DNA of 64,000 bases from Streptomyces griseocarneus (GTDB lineage Bacteria; Actinomycetota; Actinomycetes; Streptomycetales; Streptomycetaceae), in assembly GCF_014655595.1 (NCBI RefSeq), contig NZ_BNBL01000015.1, forward strand, positions 78,077-142,076, given 5' to 3'. Shown piece by piece: positions 1 to 9,357 of the stretch (its first letter is position 1; each line of letters opens with the position of its first letter). A model generated the notes under the pieces. The model saw only the letters and a list, made by a program, of their open reading frames with translations. It did no database searches and was not told the DNA's origin. Position numbers and translations under genes: made by a program.

Positions 1-84
1 ACCCTGGGCATCGAACTCACTGAACCCACCGGACTGATGCGGGTCAGGCTCGCCCTCACCGCATGGCGGCTGCTCGACGACTGA
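1..84 (+). CDS. C-terminal end of a probable PucR/CdaR-type regulator (partial)
   Basis: Only the last 27 codons lie in the window, ending in TGA. They read as a short helical tail containing LGIELTEP and RVRLALTAWRLL. This resembles the C-terminal end of PucR/CdaR-type transcriptional regulators, where an HTH region is followed by a LGIDLDDP-like and a leucine-rich segment. The similarity is judged by eye on a very short piece, so the family is tentative. Nothing upstream is visible. Confidence 0.4.
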   Translation, partial: TLGIELTEPTGLMRVRLALTAWRLLDD

Positions 85-100
85 GGAAGATCCGCCCCCG

Positions 101-223
101 TCACCCGAGGTGCCCGCACACGGTGGTGCGCTCGGCGCCGAGGTCGTCGGCGATCTGCTGCACGGTGTACCGGCGCCGGCCCGTCCTCAAAGCCCTGAAG
201 GCCTGACCCGCCACCCGTTCGGC
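101..223 (-). pseudogene. Remnant of a serine recombinase/resolvase C-terminal HTH
   Basis: The minus strand has 40 open codons between an upstream in-frame stop and a TGA. It contains GRRRYTVQQIADDLG followed by ERTTV, a helix-turn-helix of the kind that closes resolvase/invertase-type serine recombinases. The catalytic domain is absent and there is no start codon, so it is a scrap of a mobile-element recombinase. The rest of the gap up to position 514 shows no recognisable gene. Confidence 0.45.
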
Positions 224-514
224 TCAGCGGTTCCCACCGCCACACACCTGCTTGATGTTGCCCTCGAGGGCGTACCGGTTCTTGGGCGATCGGTACGCCC
301 AAGGGGCCCCGATAAGCGATGCGGGCTGCCCCGGAGTCGGGCCCACGAGGTGTGGACGTGTCCCCGGAGCCGCATCCTGAGCCACACGGTGCCCGTCCGG
401 ACAATGCGGCGTGCGGAACCACGCGGTGACATCCCGGCCGGGGCGGGCGTGTGTCGACGTCGTTTGCATCAAACGACGCCCACAGCCGTGGTCGGCGGAA
501 GACGGGATCATCGC

Positions 515-2158
515 ATGGCAGAGCAGGGCAACAATGTGGGCAGTCTGTCGTCCGTCCGAAAGAGCGGCAGGTCCGCGCGAACGCGGGCGCACCGCCGGTG
601 CGCCCGGCGACGCTCCCGGGGCGCGTTCACCATGGCGGCGGTCGTCGCAACCACTCTGGCCTGCCTGGGCGCAGCCGGCCCGATACCGAGCACTGCCGGG
701 TCACCACCCTCCGGCAAGCCCCGGCCGATAGCCCCGCCACGGTTCATACCCGGTCCCTGCCCGAAGACGCCCCAGCCGATCGCCGCGCTGAGCACCGCAC
801 GATGCGGATTCCTGGAAGTCCCCGAGAACCGCGCCCGCCCCGGCAGCCGGACGATCCGGCTGGCCGCGGCGGTCATTCCCGCTACGTCGGCGAAGCCCTC
901 CGAGCACCCGGTGGTGTTCATGGCGGGCGGCCCCGGCGGCGAAACGTTCGACGACATTCCCTTCCTGGTCGACTCCGGCCTGAACCGGGATCGCGCGCTG
1001 ATCATCATGGCCCAGCGGGGAAATCTCTACGATCAGCCGAACCTCGCCTGCCCGGAGCTGGACCGGTTCTACGCGCAGTACGTGGGGCTCGGCTACGACT
1101 CGCCACAGGCGAAACGGCTCCTGCTGGACTCGGTGAAGGAGTGCCGGAACCGCCTGGCAGCCGATGGGACCGACCTGAGCGCCTACAACACCACCGAGAA
1201 CGCCGCCGACTTCGCCGACCTGCGCACGGCACTGGGCATCCCCCAGTGGAACGTGTACGGCTACTCCTACGGCAGCGACCTGGCCCTCACCTACCTGCGC
1301 AAGCACCCCAAAGGGATTCGCGCGTTGGCGATCGACTCGGTCACACCTCCGCAGATCGCAACCCTGCCGTGGACCTGGAGCAGCGCCCGGGAGGGCATCG
1401 AGAACCTCTTCGAGGCATGCGCGGCCGAGCCCGCCTGCAAGAGCCGCTACCCGAACCTCCGCCGGACCCTCACCGAGCAGGTGCGCAGGCTGGAAGCGCA
1501 GCCGTTGACGCTGAACGCCCGGCCGCCAGGCGGAGGAGACCCGGTGAAGGTCGTCCTCGACGGGGGCGCATTGCTGAACCTGCTGGTCGCCAATGCCGTC
1601 AAGCCTCCCGACGTCCCGGCGGCGATCGATGAGCTCGCCCACGGACGTCCGGAGCGCTTCGCGCAGGCCCGCGCGGCCGACTCGGTCCAGGTCGTCGGCC
1701 AGACTGCCCACGGCCTGACGGAGTCGGTGGCCTGCGGCGAGTGGGTGCCGGGCTCCACGCCGTCCGACGTGCTGAAGGCGGGGCGCCGCGCCTTCCCCGG
1801 GTGGCCGGACACGGTCCTGGCCCAGGCGCCGCAGCTTCCGTTCCAGCACCAGGTGTGCCGTATCTGGGACGTACCGGACCGCACCTCCGCCCAGCGGGTG
1901 GCCACCGTCAGCGCGGTGCCGGCGCTCATCATCTCCGGGACGTTCGACACGAAGACCGGAGCGAGCTGGGCGCGAACCGCGGCCCGTACGCTGTCCCGCT
2001 CGACCTCCGTACAGATCCCCGGAATCGGACACTGGGTGGTCCCGCAATCGCCCTGCGCGCAAAGGGTGCTGGCTTCATTCCTCGCCCGTCCGACCGCGCC
2101 TGACACCGCTTGCGTGGCCGGTCTCACCCCGAAACCGTTCACGATCAACCCGAAGTGA
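515..2158 (+). CDS. Secreted S33-type serine peptidase (tripeptidyl-aminopeptidase-like alpha/beta hydrolase)
   Basis: A 547-aa alpha/beta hydrolase of the Streptomyces tripeptidyl-aminopeptidase/proteinase group (peptidase family S33), expected to cleave peptides outside the cell. The ATG at 515 gives a long Arg-rich n-region, a hydrophobic stretch (residues about 40-55) and a Pro/Ser-rich linker, consistent with a Sec or Tat signal. Visible family marks are the oxyanion-type AGGPGG, the nucleophile elbow GYSYGS (Ser251), the acid in GTFD (Asp478) and the base in GIGHW (His506). A later ATG at 632 would leave a shorter but still hydrophobic signal. The next gene, 12 bp downstream, is a paralogue, so the two form a tandem pair and probably one transcript. 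Confidence 0.85.
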   Translation: MAEQGNNVGSLSSVRKSGRSARTRAHRRCARRRSRGAFTMAAVVATTLACLGAAGPIPSTAGSPPSGKPRPIAPPRFIPGPCPKTPQPIAALSTARCGFLEVPENRARPGSRTIRLAAAVIPATSAKPSEHPVVFMAGGPGGETFDDIPFLVDSGLNRDRALIIMAQRGNLYDQPNLACPELDRFYAQYVGLGYDSPQAKRLLLDSVKECRNRLAADGTDLSAYNTTENAADFADLRTALGIPQWNVYGYSYGSDLALTYLRKHPKGIRALAIDSVTPPQIATLPWTWSSAREGIENLFEACAAEPACKSRYPNLRRTLTEQVRRLEAQPLTLNARPPGGGDPVKVVLDGGALLNLLVANAVKPPDVPAAIDELAHGRPERFAQARAADSVQVVGQTAHGLTESVACGEWVPGSTPSDVLKAGRRAFPGWPDTVLAQAPQLPFQHQVCRIWDVPDRTSAQRVATVSAVPALIISGTFDTKTGASWARTAARTLSRSTSVQIPGIGHWVVPQSPCAQRVLASFLARPTAPDTACVAGLTPKPFTINPK

Positions 2159-2170
2159 CCGGGAGGGCAG

Positions 2171-3787
2171 ATGACACTCGACCACGCACCCCGCCGTCGC
2201 CGTACCGTGCACCGGCTCCACGCCGCGCCGGCCGCGGTGGCGACCGGAATCCTCTTCACCGGCCTGCTCGCGACACCCGCACGCGCAGAACACGGCACCG
2301 GCTCCGGCACCGGCACCTTCGCCGGAGCAGCGATCGGCACGGTCGCCCGGGCGGTGGGCGATGCCCGCTTCGAGCCGGGCCCCTGCCCGAAGACGCCGGA
2401 GCCGATCGCCGCGCTCGAAAAAGCCCGCTGCGGAACGCTCACCGTGCCCGAGAACCGTGCGAAGCCCGACGGTCGAAAGATCACCCTCGGTGTCGCGATC
2501 GTGCCGGCGGCGGCCGCCGAACCGAAACCCGACCCGATCGTGTGGCTCGCCGGCGGGCCCGGCGACGACGCCGTCGGGGAGGCGAAGATGGCCGTCGACG
2601 GCGGCCTGAACCGCGACCGGGACGTGATCCTCATGTCCCAGCGGGGCACGTACTCGGCCGACCCGGTGCTCACCTGCCGCAACATCGACGAGTTCAACGC
2701 ACGCGCGGTCGGTCTCGTCTACGGCGCGCCGTCCACCGAGCGCCTGCACGTCGAGGCGACGCGCACCTGCCGTGACCAGCTGGCGGGCCGCGGCGTCGAC
2801 CTCAGCGCCTACAACGACACCGAGAGCGCCGCCGACTACGCGGACCTGCGCGTAGCGCTGGGCATCGACCAGTGGAACGTGTTCGGCATCTCCTACGGCA
2901 CCCACCTGGCGCTCATATACATGCGCCAGCACCCCCAGGGAATCCGGTCGGTCGGGATCGACGGCATCCTGCCGCCGTCCAGAGGGGGATCGGCGCTGAC
3001 CTGGAGCAGCGCCCGGCAGGGTTTCGACGGTCTGTTCAAGGCTTGCGCGGAGGATCCCGCGTGCAACCGCCGCTATCCGAACCTGTCCGCCACCTTCGAA
3101 CGCCTCGTCCGTGAGCTCGAAGCCCACCCGGTCACCACGACCGTCACCGTCCCCGGTCACCCGGAGCCGGTGAAAGTCGTCCTGGACGGCGTAGCCCTGG
3201 TGAACTGGATGACCTCCGCCACCCACGTGGCGCCGGGTGTACCCCGCTCCCTCGACGAGCTGGCCCACGGCAATCCGCAGCGGATCGCCGAGCAGTGGGC
3301 GGGCGGCAAGCTCAGCCCCCAGGCCTTCGGCAGGGAGGCCCACGGGCTCGCCTACGGCATCTTCTGCAGTGAGTGGGTGCCGTACGAGAGCCAGGCCGAG
3401 GCGATCCGGGACGGGCGGGAGGCGTTCCCGTCGTTCCCCCGCTCGGTACTGGCCCAGGCTCCGCAGCTCACCTTCCTCCGTCCGGACTGCGACGTCTGGA
3501 ACGTCCCCGCGGCCCCGCCCTCGATCCGGGACGTCACGCGGAGCGACATCCCCACCCTTGCCGTCTCGGGCGGCTTCGACTCCCAGACCGGGGCGGACAA
3601 TGGCCCGTACGTCGCCCGTACGCTGAGCCGCGCCACCGTCGTGACGGTCCCCTACGAGCCCCATGTGGTGTTCGCCACGTCACGGTGCGCCCAAGAGATC
3701 ACCGTCTCGTTCTTCGACAATCCGACCGCCCCGAACACCGGATGCCTCAGCGGCCTCAAGCCGCCCCAGTTCGAGATCGGGCCGTGA
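2171..3787 (+). CDS. Secreted S33-type serine peptidase, tandem paralogue
   Basis: A 538-aa paralogue of the preceding gene, starting 12 bp after its stop with a purine-rich site (GGGAGGG) just upstream of the ATG. The signal peptide is clear: Arg-rich start, hydrophobic core ending GLLATPARA before the mature region. The triad is visible: Ser241 in GISYGT, Asp470 in GGFD, and His498. The His sits in an EPHVV context rather than the GHW of its neighbour, and the oxyanion motif is GGPGD instead of GGPGG. Both share the Pro-rich FxPGPCPKTP entry into the mature domain. This looks like a recent duplication with divergent specificity; the substrate cannot be told from sequence. Confidence 0.85.
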   Translation: MTLDHAPRRRRTVHRLHAAPAAVATGILFTGLLATPARAEHGTGSGTGTFAGAAIGTVARAVGDARFEPGPCPKTPEPIAALEKARCGTLTVPENRAKPDGRKITLGVAIVPAAAAEPKPDPIVWLAGGPGDDAVGEAKMAVDGGLNRDRDVILMSQRGTYSADPVLTCRNIDEFNARAVGLVYGAPSTERLHVEATRTCRDQLAGRGVDLSAYNDTESAADYADLRVALGIDQWNVFGISYGTHLALIYMRQHPQGIRSVGIDGILPPSRGGSALTWSSARQGFDGLFKACAEDPACNRRYPNLSATFERLVRELEAHPVTTTVTVPGHPEPVKVVLDGVALVNWMTSATHVAPGVPRSLDELAHGNPQRIAEQWAGGKLSPQAFGREAHGLAYGIFCSEWVPYESQAEAIRDGREAFPSFPRSVLAQAPQLTFLRPDCDVWNVPAAPPSIRDVTRSDIPTLAVSGGFDSQTGADNGPYVARTLSRATVVTVPYEPHVVFATSRCAQEITVSFFDNPTAPNTGCLSGLKPPQFEIGP

Positions 3788-4186
3788 CGATGACGCCGTC
3801 TGTCCTGGGCGCGGTTCCGCTACCGCCCCCAGGCCTTTCCCCTGCTCCACCGCCGGGCCGCGCCGAGAACTGCCATATCGGCGTGTTCGCTGCCTATGCC
3901 AGTTCCGCGGTCACGGCCTGCCGGCGCCGTTAGTCCGCGAGCTCGTCGGCGAGGGGCCGGTGCGCAAAGGGAACCTGCCGCAGCTGCCGTTCGCCGCCTA
4001 CGGGCCGGTGAGATGCTTCGTGAGCTACGGGCGCTGCAGGTGGTGGGTGACCGCGACTGTAGGGCCGATGTCCTGCGGGCGTCGTCCGGCGGGGTCGGCG
4101 ATGGCTGGCGCTCTTTTCCGGGCTGCAGGGAGCCGTGTCCAATGCCTGCATGACATGTGTGGAGCGTTGGTGTGAAGGTGATGCGC
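3788..4186. other. Intergenic region without a recognisable gene
   Basis: About 400 bp between the second peptidase and the small membrane protein. I see no ORF with credible start, codon use and homology on either strand. The promoter of the membrane-protein gene should lie near its right end, but no clear -10/-35 pair stands out. Confidence 0.5.
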
Positions 4187-4657
4187 ATGGACTGGGGCTC
4201 AGCGTTGTCGACCTCCATCGGCGCGGCGATCGGCATCGTGGCTACGCTCGTCGCGGACCGCAACCGCTGGCGGCGGGAGGTGTCGAGCCGGGCTCTTGAG
4301 ACGCGCCGGGAGGCGTACACGGAGTTCATGACGGCCATGAATGAGGCCGGAGAGGCCATCCGTGCCGTCAGTCTTGGCGATCATCAGGGTGGCATGTCAC
4401 GAGATTCCGTGGTGCGAGAGGCGTTCCGGTCCTCAGGAGTTCACGCCGCTCTTGAGCGTCTGCGACTCGTTGCCCCGCCGGCTGTGGAGGCCGCAGCGTA
4501 TGCCGCGTTCCGGTCCATGCGCTATCTGCGCGATCACTACGCCGCAGGCAGAGAGCCCGCCGACGCTGAGGCACACGCCGTGCGCATGGAGCTCGAGGAC
4601 AACTTCCGGACCGTGCGCGACCTGATGCGCAAGGACATGACCGCTACGACGGATTAA
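4187..4657 (+). CDS. Small membrane-anchored protein of unknown function
   Basis: A 156-aa protein. The ATG at 4187 was chosen because GAAGGTG lies six bases upstream; GTG 4157, GTG 4172 and ATG 4181 are in frame but less well placed. Residues about 5-22 form one hydrophobic segment (SIGAAIGIVATLVA) followed by Arg-rich sequence, so the protein is probably anchored in the membrane with a cytoplasmic helical domain. The remainder is Ala/Arg/Glu-rich, with heptad-like spacing around EAGEAIRAV and LERLRLVAPPAVEAAA. This layout is common among unnamed actinomycete proteins and I do not recognise a named family. It converges on a secreted-protein gene across a strong shared hairpin. Confidence 0.7.
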   Translation: MDWGSALSTSIGAAIGIVATLVADRNRWRREVSSRALETRREAYTEFMTAMNEAGEAIRAVSLGDHQGGMSRDSVVREAFRSSGVHAALERLRLVAPPAVEAAAYAAFRSMRYLRDHYAAGREPADAEAHAVRMELEDNFRTVRDLMRKDMTATTD

Positions 4658-4666
4658 GACCGTGCC

Positions 4667-4714
4667 CCAGCCCTTGTGTCCTCCGGTCAGTTGCCCGGAG
4701 GACACAAGGGCTGG
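4667..4714. terminator. Bidirectional intrinsic terminator hairpin
   Basis: A perfect 20-bp inverted repeat (4667-4686 and 4695-4714) with an 8-base loop lies between two convergent genes that end at 4657 (+) and 4723 (-). There is no long T-run, as is usual in high-GC actinomycetes. The position and stem length make a two-way terminator very likely. Confidence 0.85.
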
Positions 4715-4722
4715 CTCGTCGT

Positions 4723-5022
4723 TCACTTGGTGTACAGCCACCACCAGTGACCGTGAGCCTGGCATTTGTACTGCTTCCATACGTGGAGTTGCTGACCATG
4801 GTTGCCTGCCGCATAACAGCAGTCCTGGTCGTGGTAGTACTCGCCCCGCTTTTTCCAGTTCGCCTGTGCCAACTCGTCGTTCGACTTGTTCGCGGTGTCG
4901 CTGGTCGCGCTCGGGGAATCCTCCGGCGGAGCCGCGACGGCCGCCCCCGACGCTCCGGCCAGCAGCAGACCCGCCATGAGCGCCGCCACTGCCGGGATGA
5001 GGCGGAATGCCCTCGATTTCAT
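4723..5022 (-). CDS. Small secreted protein, unknown function
   Basis: A 99-aa protein starting at the ATG complementary to 5020-5022, with GAGAGG upstream. Residues 1-30 are a textbook signal peptide: Lys/Arg start, hydrophobic core rich in Leu/Ala, cleavage expected after AAVAA. The mature part of roughly 70 residues is polar and ends in an aromatic, Cys-containing region with DQDCCY and a Trp-rich tail (HWWWLYTK). Three Cys are visible, so one disulfide is possible. No named family is recognised; it may be a small exported wall-associated or antimicrobial-type protein, but that is a guess. Confidence 0.7.
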   Translation of the reverse strand: MKSRAFRLIPAVAALMAGLLLAGASGAAVAAPPEDSPSATSDTANKSNDELAQANWKKRGEYYHDQDCCYAAGNHGQQLHVWKQYKCQAHGHWWWLYTK

Positions 5023-5632
5023 GAGGTTGCCTCTCTTCTCAGTACCTGCCCTGATAGTGGGCCCGGATCGACCTCGCCGGAATGGGCGTGCGGGAGCGGC
5101 ATCCCGAAGGCGCCGCGCGCGGGCGGACCTGCACTTCACGCGGCGTGGGGAACGGGGCAGGTCGCCAGCTGAGGGCTCCCGCCCCCACTTGGGGGCTCGG
5201 CCCGGGCGGTGGTCCCGGTGTGCGCGAGCGTTTTCTGCTGGTCAGCAGGTGTTGCAGTGTTTCGCAACGCCGCCGTGGCCCGCGAAGGTGCGTTTCTGGC
5301 GGGCGGGTCGGCCTTCGCGGTCGTATCCCGCTGGCCGACTCCGTACATCGGAGACGCCTGACCGGCCGGCTCGGTCCCGGCGCACGGACGCCGGGACCCG
5401 GGGCCTGGGCTGCGTAGGGGGCGACGTCATGGGTCCGTCGGCCGGGTGCGTTGACGGCTCGGCGCGCAATCCGCTCAATCTCCGGGCACAGTCGACAATC
5501 ACCGCAACCGGCGACGAACTGCTCTTGCATGCCTTTGCCATTCCCGTACGTCAACCTCAACAACCGTTTCTGAAATTGGCTGGTTATGATCGGCACCCAC
5601 CCAGAAATGGTCGGCTGTGTTGACGAGGACTG
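5023..5632. other. Intergenic region upstream of the conservon
   Basis: About 610 bp between the start of the divergent secreted-protein gene and the conservon kinase. Several frames are open because of high GC, but none combines a credible start, ribosome site and recognisable protein. The promoters of both flanking genes must lie here. Confidence 0.5.
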
Positions 5633-7981
5633 ATGACTCCCACGGGATCCGAAGGCTCGGGCGAGCCGGTACGAAGAAGCCGACGACGGGCCGTGCGCCT
5701 GCGCACTTTGCTCGTCTGGCTCGCGGTGGTGCCCACCGTGGCGATGGGCGCCCAGGTTCTCATCAGCTCCGATCGGTCGGTGCAGGAGTCCCGGCATCTG
5801 CGCAAGGACGTGGCGGCCGGCCGGCAGACCGGCGTACCCCTGTACCAGCTCATCACCAAACTGCAGTCCGAGCGCGCGATCACCGCCGCGTGGTGGTCGG
5901 GCATGCCCGTGTCCGGGGCCGATCTGCGCGGCCGCCGGGCTGACACCGACCGGGCCGTGGCCGTGTTCCTGAAGTCGTCGGACCCCGATCAGGTCCATTC
6001 CGACCGGGCGAAGGAGCGCCTCCGCGACGTCGCGCGGCGATTGACCGACCTGGGGGCCCAGCGCGAACGCGCCGACGCGCGCCACGGCAGCCCGGACGAC
6101 ACCGTCGACTACTACACCGACGTGATCAGCGGAACGATCCGTTGCTTCGGGGACCTCAGCCACGTCGACGACGGCGGGCTCACGCAGGAGTCGACGTCGC
6201 TCGTGGCTCTGTTCTCGGCGGCGGAGGTGGTGGCTCGCGAGGATTCGATCCTCGCGCTGGCGGGCCCCTCCGGGAAGCTGACGTCCGCCAGGTTCACCGA
6301 GTTCGTCGAAGCCGTCGGCGCGAGCGACTACTTGTACGACACGGTCACTCTCGATCTGCCCCTTGACGACCAGGATGCCCTCCAGTGGATCCTCACCTCG
6401 AACGCCTGGCAGACCAAGTCCCGCATCGAGAAGTCCGTCGTCTCCGAGCACCGGGACATCTCGTCCGGCGTCGCGCTGCCGCAGGATGTCAGCGACTGGC
6501 GAGCGGCCTACGGCACCATTTCCGTCCGGTTGAACACCCTCAACGAGAACGAGCTGCAGGAGCTGCTCGACCACGCCGACGACCGGGCGGCCCAGCTGGA
6601 GAATCAGGTCGTCCTTCTGGTGGCGGCGAGCGGTGCCGCCCTCCTGCTGGTCATCGCCGTCGTGGTCTTCACCACGCGTTCGGTACTGCGCCGTTTGCGG
6701 GACCTGCACGACCGCACGGTGGTGGTCGCCGAGGAGACCCTCCCGGACGTCGTGGCCCGCCTCCGGCGCGGAGAGGCTGTCGGCACCGGCACACTGCCCC
6801 GGCCGGGGGGCGAACAGGACGAGGTCGGACGGATCAGCGACGCCTTCGCCCGCGTCGTCGCCGTGTCCGTCGAAGGACACCGGGAGCTCGCCGACGAGCG
6901 GCAGGGCTTCAGCGTATTCGCCTCCGGCATCGCCGCACGGACCGGGAACCTGGTCAGCCGGCAGCTCGCCCTCACCGAGCACATCCAGGACGCCTTCGGC
7001 CAGGACGAGGCGCTCCTCGCCGACCTCATGAGATCCGATCAGCTCACGGTGGGCATGCGGAGGCAGATCGAGAACCTGCTCATCCTGGCGGGCGGCGAGG
7101 TCCCCGACCCGCACACGGAGCCCATGCGCATCGCCGACCTGCTGCGGGAAGCGGCCGCCGAAGTCGAGGACTTCCGGCGCATCGACCGGCACGCCATGGA
7201 CGAGACCAGCGTGGAGCCCGGCGTGATCAGCCAGCTCAGCCACCTCCTGGCAGAGCTGTTGGACAACGCCACCCGCTTCTCCCCGCCGACGACGAGGGTC
7301 GCCATCCGGTCCGAGCTGGTCGGCGGCGGTCTCTGCATCGAGATCGAGGACCGTGGCCCGCGGGTGACCGCCGAGAGGTACGAGGAGATGAACGGCCGCT
7401 TGCACTCGGCCCCGCCGTACTCCGTGCTGGCCCGGAACGCGCACCGGCTCGGCCTCTTCGTGGTCGGCCACCTCGCCGACCAGCTCGGGGTGACGGTCAC
7501 GCTGCGCCGGTCGGCATTCGGCGGAACGTCCGCCGTAGTGATCGTCCCGGATGAGCACCTCGTGGCGACCCAGGAGCGCGCCGCGGTGCCCGAACCGGCG
7601 AAGGAGCCCGCGCCCGAACCGCGGTCCACCGAGGAGCGGCGGCCGAAACTCGTCCCGCAGCGGCCGTCCGGCCATCCGGCGGACGACTCCGCTCCCAGCG
7701 CGTCGGGGCTGCCGCGCCGCCAGCGGAAGGAGCAGGTCCGGCAGGCCGGGAACGCGGCGCCGGAGGCACCGCCCCGGTCCGGTTCCGGGGACGTACCCGC
7801 CCGGCCGGCTCTCCCTGAGCGCGTCCCGCAGGCCCACCTGGCCCAGCAACTCCGCGAGCCCCAGGCGGCCGAAGCGGTGGGCCAGGACGGGGCCACGCCC
7901 GAAGAGGTGGCCGACGCCTGGGCGGACTACGAAGACAGCACCAGACAAGTGGAACTCGAACTCCGACAGGACCAGCCATGA
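5633..7981 (+). CDS. cvnA: Conservon sensor-like histidine kinase (CvnA)
   Basis: A 782-aa membrane sensor, first gene of a four-gene conservon (kinase-like, roadblock, DUF742, small GTPase). A transmembrane helix near residues 23-45 (LVWLAVVPTVAMGAQVL) and a second near 325-345 (VVLLVAASGAALLLVIAVVVF) frame an extracytoplasmic helical region of the nitrate/nitrite-sensing kind. After the second helix come a HAMP-like linker and an HATPase domain with N-box LAELLDNATRFSPP. The last 150 residues are Pro/Arg/Glu-rich and probably disordered. In this family the kinase module controls a GTPase relay and usually has no classical response regulator; none is present here. The next gene overlaps its stop (ATGA). 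Confidence 0.9.
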   Translation: MTPTGSEGSGEPVRRSRRRAVRLRTLLVWLAVVPTVAMGAQVLISSDRSVQESRHLRKDVAAGRQTGVPLYQLITKLQSERAITAAWWSGMPVSGADLRGRRADTDRAVAVFLKSSDPDQVHSDRAKERLRDVARRLTDLGAQRERADARHGSPDDTVDYYTDVISGTIRCFGDLSHVDDGGLTQESTSLVALFSAAEVVAREDSILALAGPSGKLTSARFTEFVEAVGASDYLYDTVTLDLPLDDQDALQWILTSNAWQTKSRIEKSVVSEHRDISSGVALPQDVSDWRAAYGTISVRLNTLNENELQELLDHADDRAAQLENQVVLLVAASGAALLLVIAVVVFTTRSVLRRLRDLHDRTVVVAEETLPDVVARLRRGEAVGTGTLPRPGGEQDEVGRISDAFARVVAVSVEGHRELADERQGFSVFASGIAARTGNLVSRQLALTEHIQDAFGQDEALLADLMRSDQLTVGMRRQIENLLILAGGEVPDPHTEPMRIADLLREAAAEVEDFRRIDRHAMDETSVEPGVISQLSHLLAELLDNATRFSPPTTRVAIRSELVGGGLCIEIEDRGPRVTAERYEEMNGRLHSAPPYSVLARNAHRLGLFVVGHLADQLGVTVTLRRSAFGGTSAVVIVPDEHLVATQERAAVPEPAKEPAPEPRSTEERRPKLVPQRPSGHPADDSAPSASGLPRRQRKEQVRQAGNAAPEAPPRSGSGDVPARPALPERVPQAHLAQQLREPQAAEAVGQDGATPEEVADAWADYEDSTRQVELELRQDQP

Positions 7982-8382
7982 CGACGGCACAGAACGATGC
8001 GATCTACAGCATCCTGGACAACAATCTGAGCAGGATCGCGGGGATCCAGGGAGCCGTGCTCCTCGCCAACGACGGGATCAAGCTCAGCGCCTACATGCTG
8101 GAGCGGGACCAGGCCGAACGGGTCGCCGCGGCGGCCTCCGGCATCGCGTCCACCATGAAGGCCATCTCGAGGGAGATCGACGGCGGCGGGGTGATCCGCC
8201 AACTCGTCGAGATGGACGACCGGTACCTGTGCCTCGTCGGGTGCGGATCGGGCAGCACACTGATCGTGGTGACCTCCCGCAAGGCACGGCTCGGGGAGCT
8301 GGGCGGCGAGACGGTCCGCGCCGCGCAGGCGCTCGGCGAGTGGCTGGGCACCCCCGAGCGCTCACAGACGCCCACGTCGTAA
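7978..8382 (+). CDS. cvnB: Conservon roadblock/LC7-domain protein (CvnB)
   Basis: A 134-aa protein that is one roadblock/LC7 domain throughout. It opens with an Asn/Leu-rich helix and the strand GIQGAVLLANDGIKLS, and continues with the AAAASGIASTMKAISRE helix seen in conservon members. Such proteins bind the small GTPase and probably modulate its nucleotide cycle at the membrane. The start overlaps the cvnA stop as ATGA, and its TAA overlaps the next ATG (TAATG), so translation is coupled along the operon. Confidence 0.9.
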   Translation: MTTAQNDAIYSILDNNLSRIAGIQGAVLLANDGIKLSAYMLERDQAERVAAAASGIASTMKAISREIDGGGVIRQLVEMDDRYLCLVGCGSGSTLIVVTSRKARLGELGGETVRAAQALGEWLGTPERSQTPTS

Positions 8383-8750
8383 TGGAGGCCGACCAGCAGC
8401 CCGGACGGCGCCGCCGGACGCGGCTGTACGCCCTCACCGATGGGCGTACGGCCGCGTCCCGCCACGGCCTGACGATGGACACCGTGATCACAACGGCTGT
8501 CGGCGCCGACCACGGTCACGGCAGCCTGCCCACGGAGTGGCAGGAGATCCTCGCCATGTGCCCGTCGCCGAACGGACGGGCGGTCGCCGAGATCGCCGCC
8601 CGGATGCGGATGCGCCTGACTCCCATGGTGGTCCTGCTCGGCGAGCTGCTGGAGCGCGGCCTGATCCGCCACCGGTCGCCGCTGGACGCCTCCGAGACCT
8701 CCAACGTCCATCTGCTCATGAAAATCAGGGACAACCTTGCCCGCCTATGA
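8382..8750 (+). CDS. cvnC: Conservon DUF742 protein (CvnC)
   Basis: A 122-aa DUF742 protein, third member of the conservon. It begins with a basic, Arg-rich stretch and YALTDGR, a DUF742 hallmark. A winged-helix-like core follows (EWQEILAMCPSPNGRAVAEIAARMRM, abridged here to its ends), and it closes with LLERGLIRHRSP and a C-terminal helix. The ATG shares a base with the cvnB stop, and the downstream GTPase start lies inside its last codons. DUF742 proteins are thought to bridge the kinase and the GTPase; their exact biochemistry is not settled. Confidence 0.88.
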   Translation: MEADQQPGRRRRTRLYALTDGRTAASRHGLTMDTVITTAVGADHGHGSLPTEWQEILAMCPSPNGRAVAEIAARMRMRLTPMVVLLGELLERGLIRHRSPLDASETSNVHLLMKIRDNLARL

Positions 8751-9330
8751 CACCGCCGCCGCACCGGAAGCGTCCCCCGTCAAGATCCTCATCGCCGGGG
8801 GCTTCGGCGTCGGCAAGACGACTCTGGTCGAAGCGGTCTCCGAAATCGATCCGCTGCGCACCGAGGAGCGGCTGACATCCGCGGGCATCGGGGTCGACGA
8901 CCTCGACGGCATCGAGAACAAGACGGCGACCACGGTCGCGATGGACTTCGGCCGCATCACCCTCACCGACGCCGGAGTGGTCCTGTACCTCTTCGGCACA
9001 CCGGGCCAGGAACGCTTCTGGTTCATGTGGGACGATCTGCTGCACGGGGCTCTCGGGGCGATCGTCCTGGTCGACACCCGGAGGCTGGACCGCAGCTTCC
9101 CCGCCATCGACTTCTTCGAGAACCGCGGACTGCCGTTCGTCGTCGGCGCGAACTGCTTCAACGGCGAGCAGCCGTACACCTCCGAGGAGATCAAGGCGGC
9201 CCTGCACCTGAGGGACCCGGACACCCCCGTTCTCCTCCTCGACGCCCGCTCCCGGGAGGACGTCCGCAGCTGCTTGCTCTCGCTGCTGGACCGGCTCATC
9301 ACCCAGGCGCGGGTCACCGCAGCCGTCTGA
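8737..9330 (+). CDS. cvnD: Conservon small GTPase (CvnD)
   Basis: A 197-aa Ras-like GTPase closing the conservon. The P-loop GGFGVGKTT lies at about residues 22-30, a switch-like TTVAMDFG follows, and the G3-type motif appears as FGTPGQERF. The guanine-specificity position reads VGANCF rather than NKxD, as is common in CvnD proteins. The start is TTG, 14 bases inside cvnC, with CAGGGA upstream. The expected role is the output switch of the membrane complex. No cytochrome P450 gene follows, unlike some Streptomyces conservons. Confidence 0.9.
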   Translation: MPAYDTAAAPEASPVKILIAGGFGVGKTTLVEAVSEIDPLRTEERLTSAGIGVDDLDGIENKTATTVAMDFGRITLTDAGVVLYLFGTPGQERFWFMWDDLLHGALGAIVLVDTRRLDRSFPAIDFFENRGLPFVVGANCFNGEQPYTSEEIKAALHLRDPDTPVLLLDARSREDVRSCLLSLLDRLITQARVTAAV

Positions 9331-9333
9331 CCG

Positions 9334-9357
9334 CGGCCGTCTGACCACGGACGGCCG
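9334..9357 (+). terminator. Hairpin terminator after the conservon
   Basis: Eight-base arms (CGGCCGTC and GACGGCCG) around an eight-base loop begin four bases after the cvnD stop. No strong T-run follows. The next gene is convergent, so it probably ends conservon transcription. Confidence 0.55.

Noticed and set aside
451..1632. Long plus-strand frame overlapping the first peptidase
   Set aside because: Arg/Pro-rich shadow of the real S33 peptidase gene; no domain.
5039..7990. 983-codon minus-strand frame opposite cvnA
   Set aside because: Antisense shadow of the conservon kinase, which has clear domains and overlaps with cvnB.
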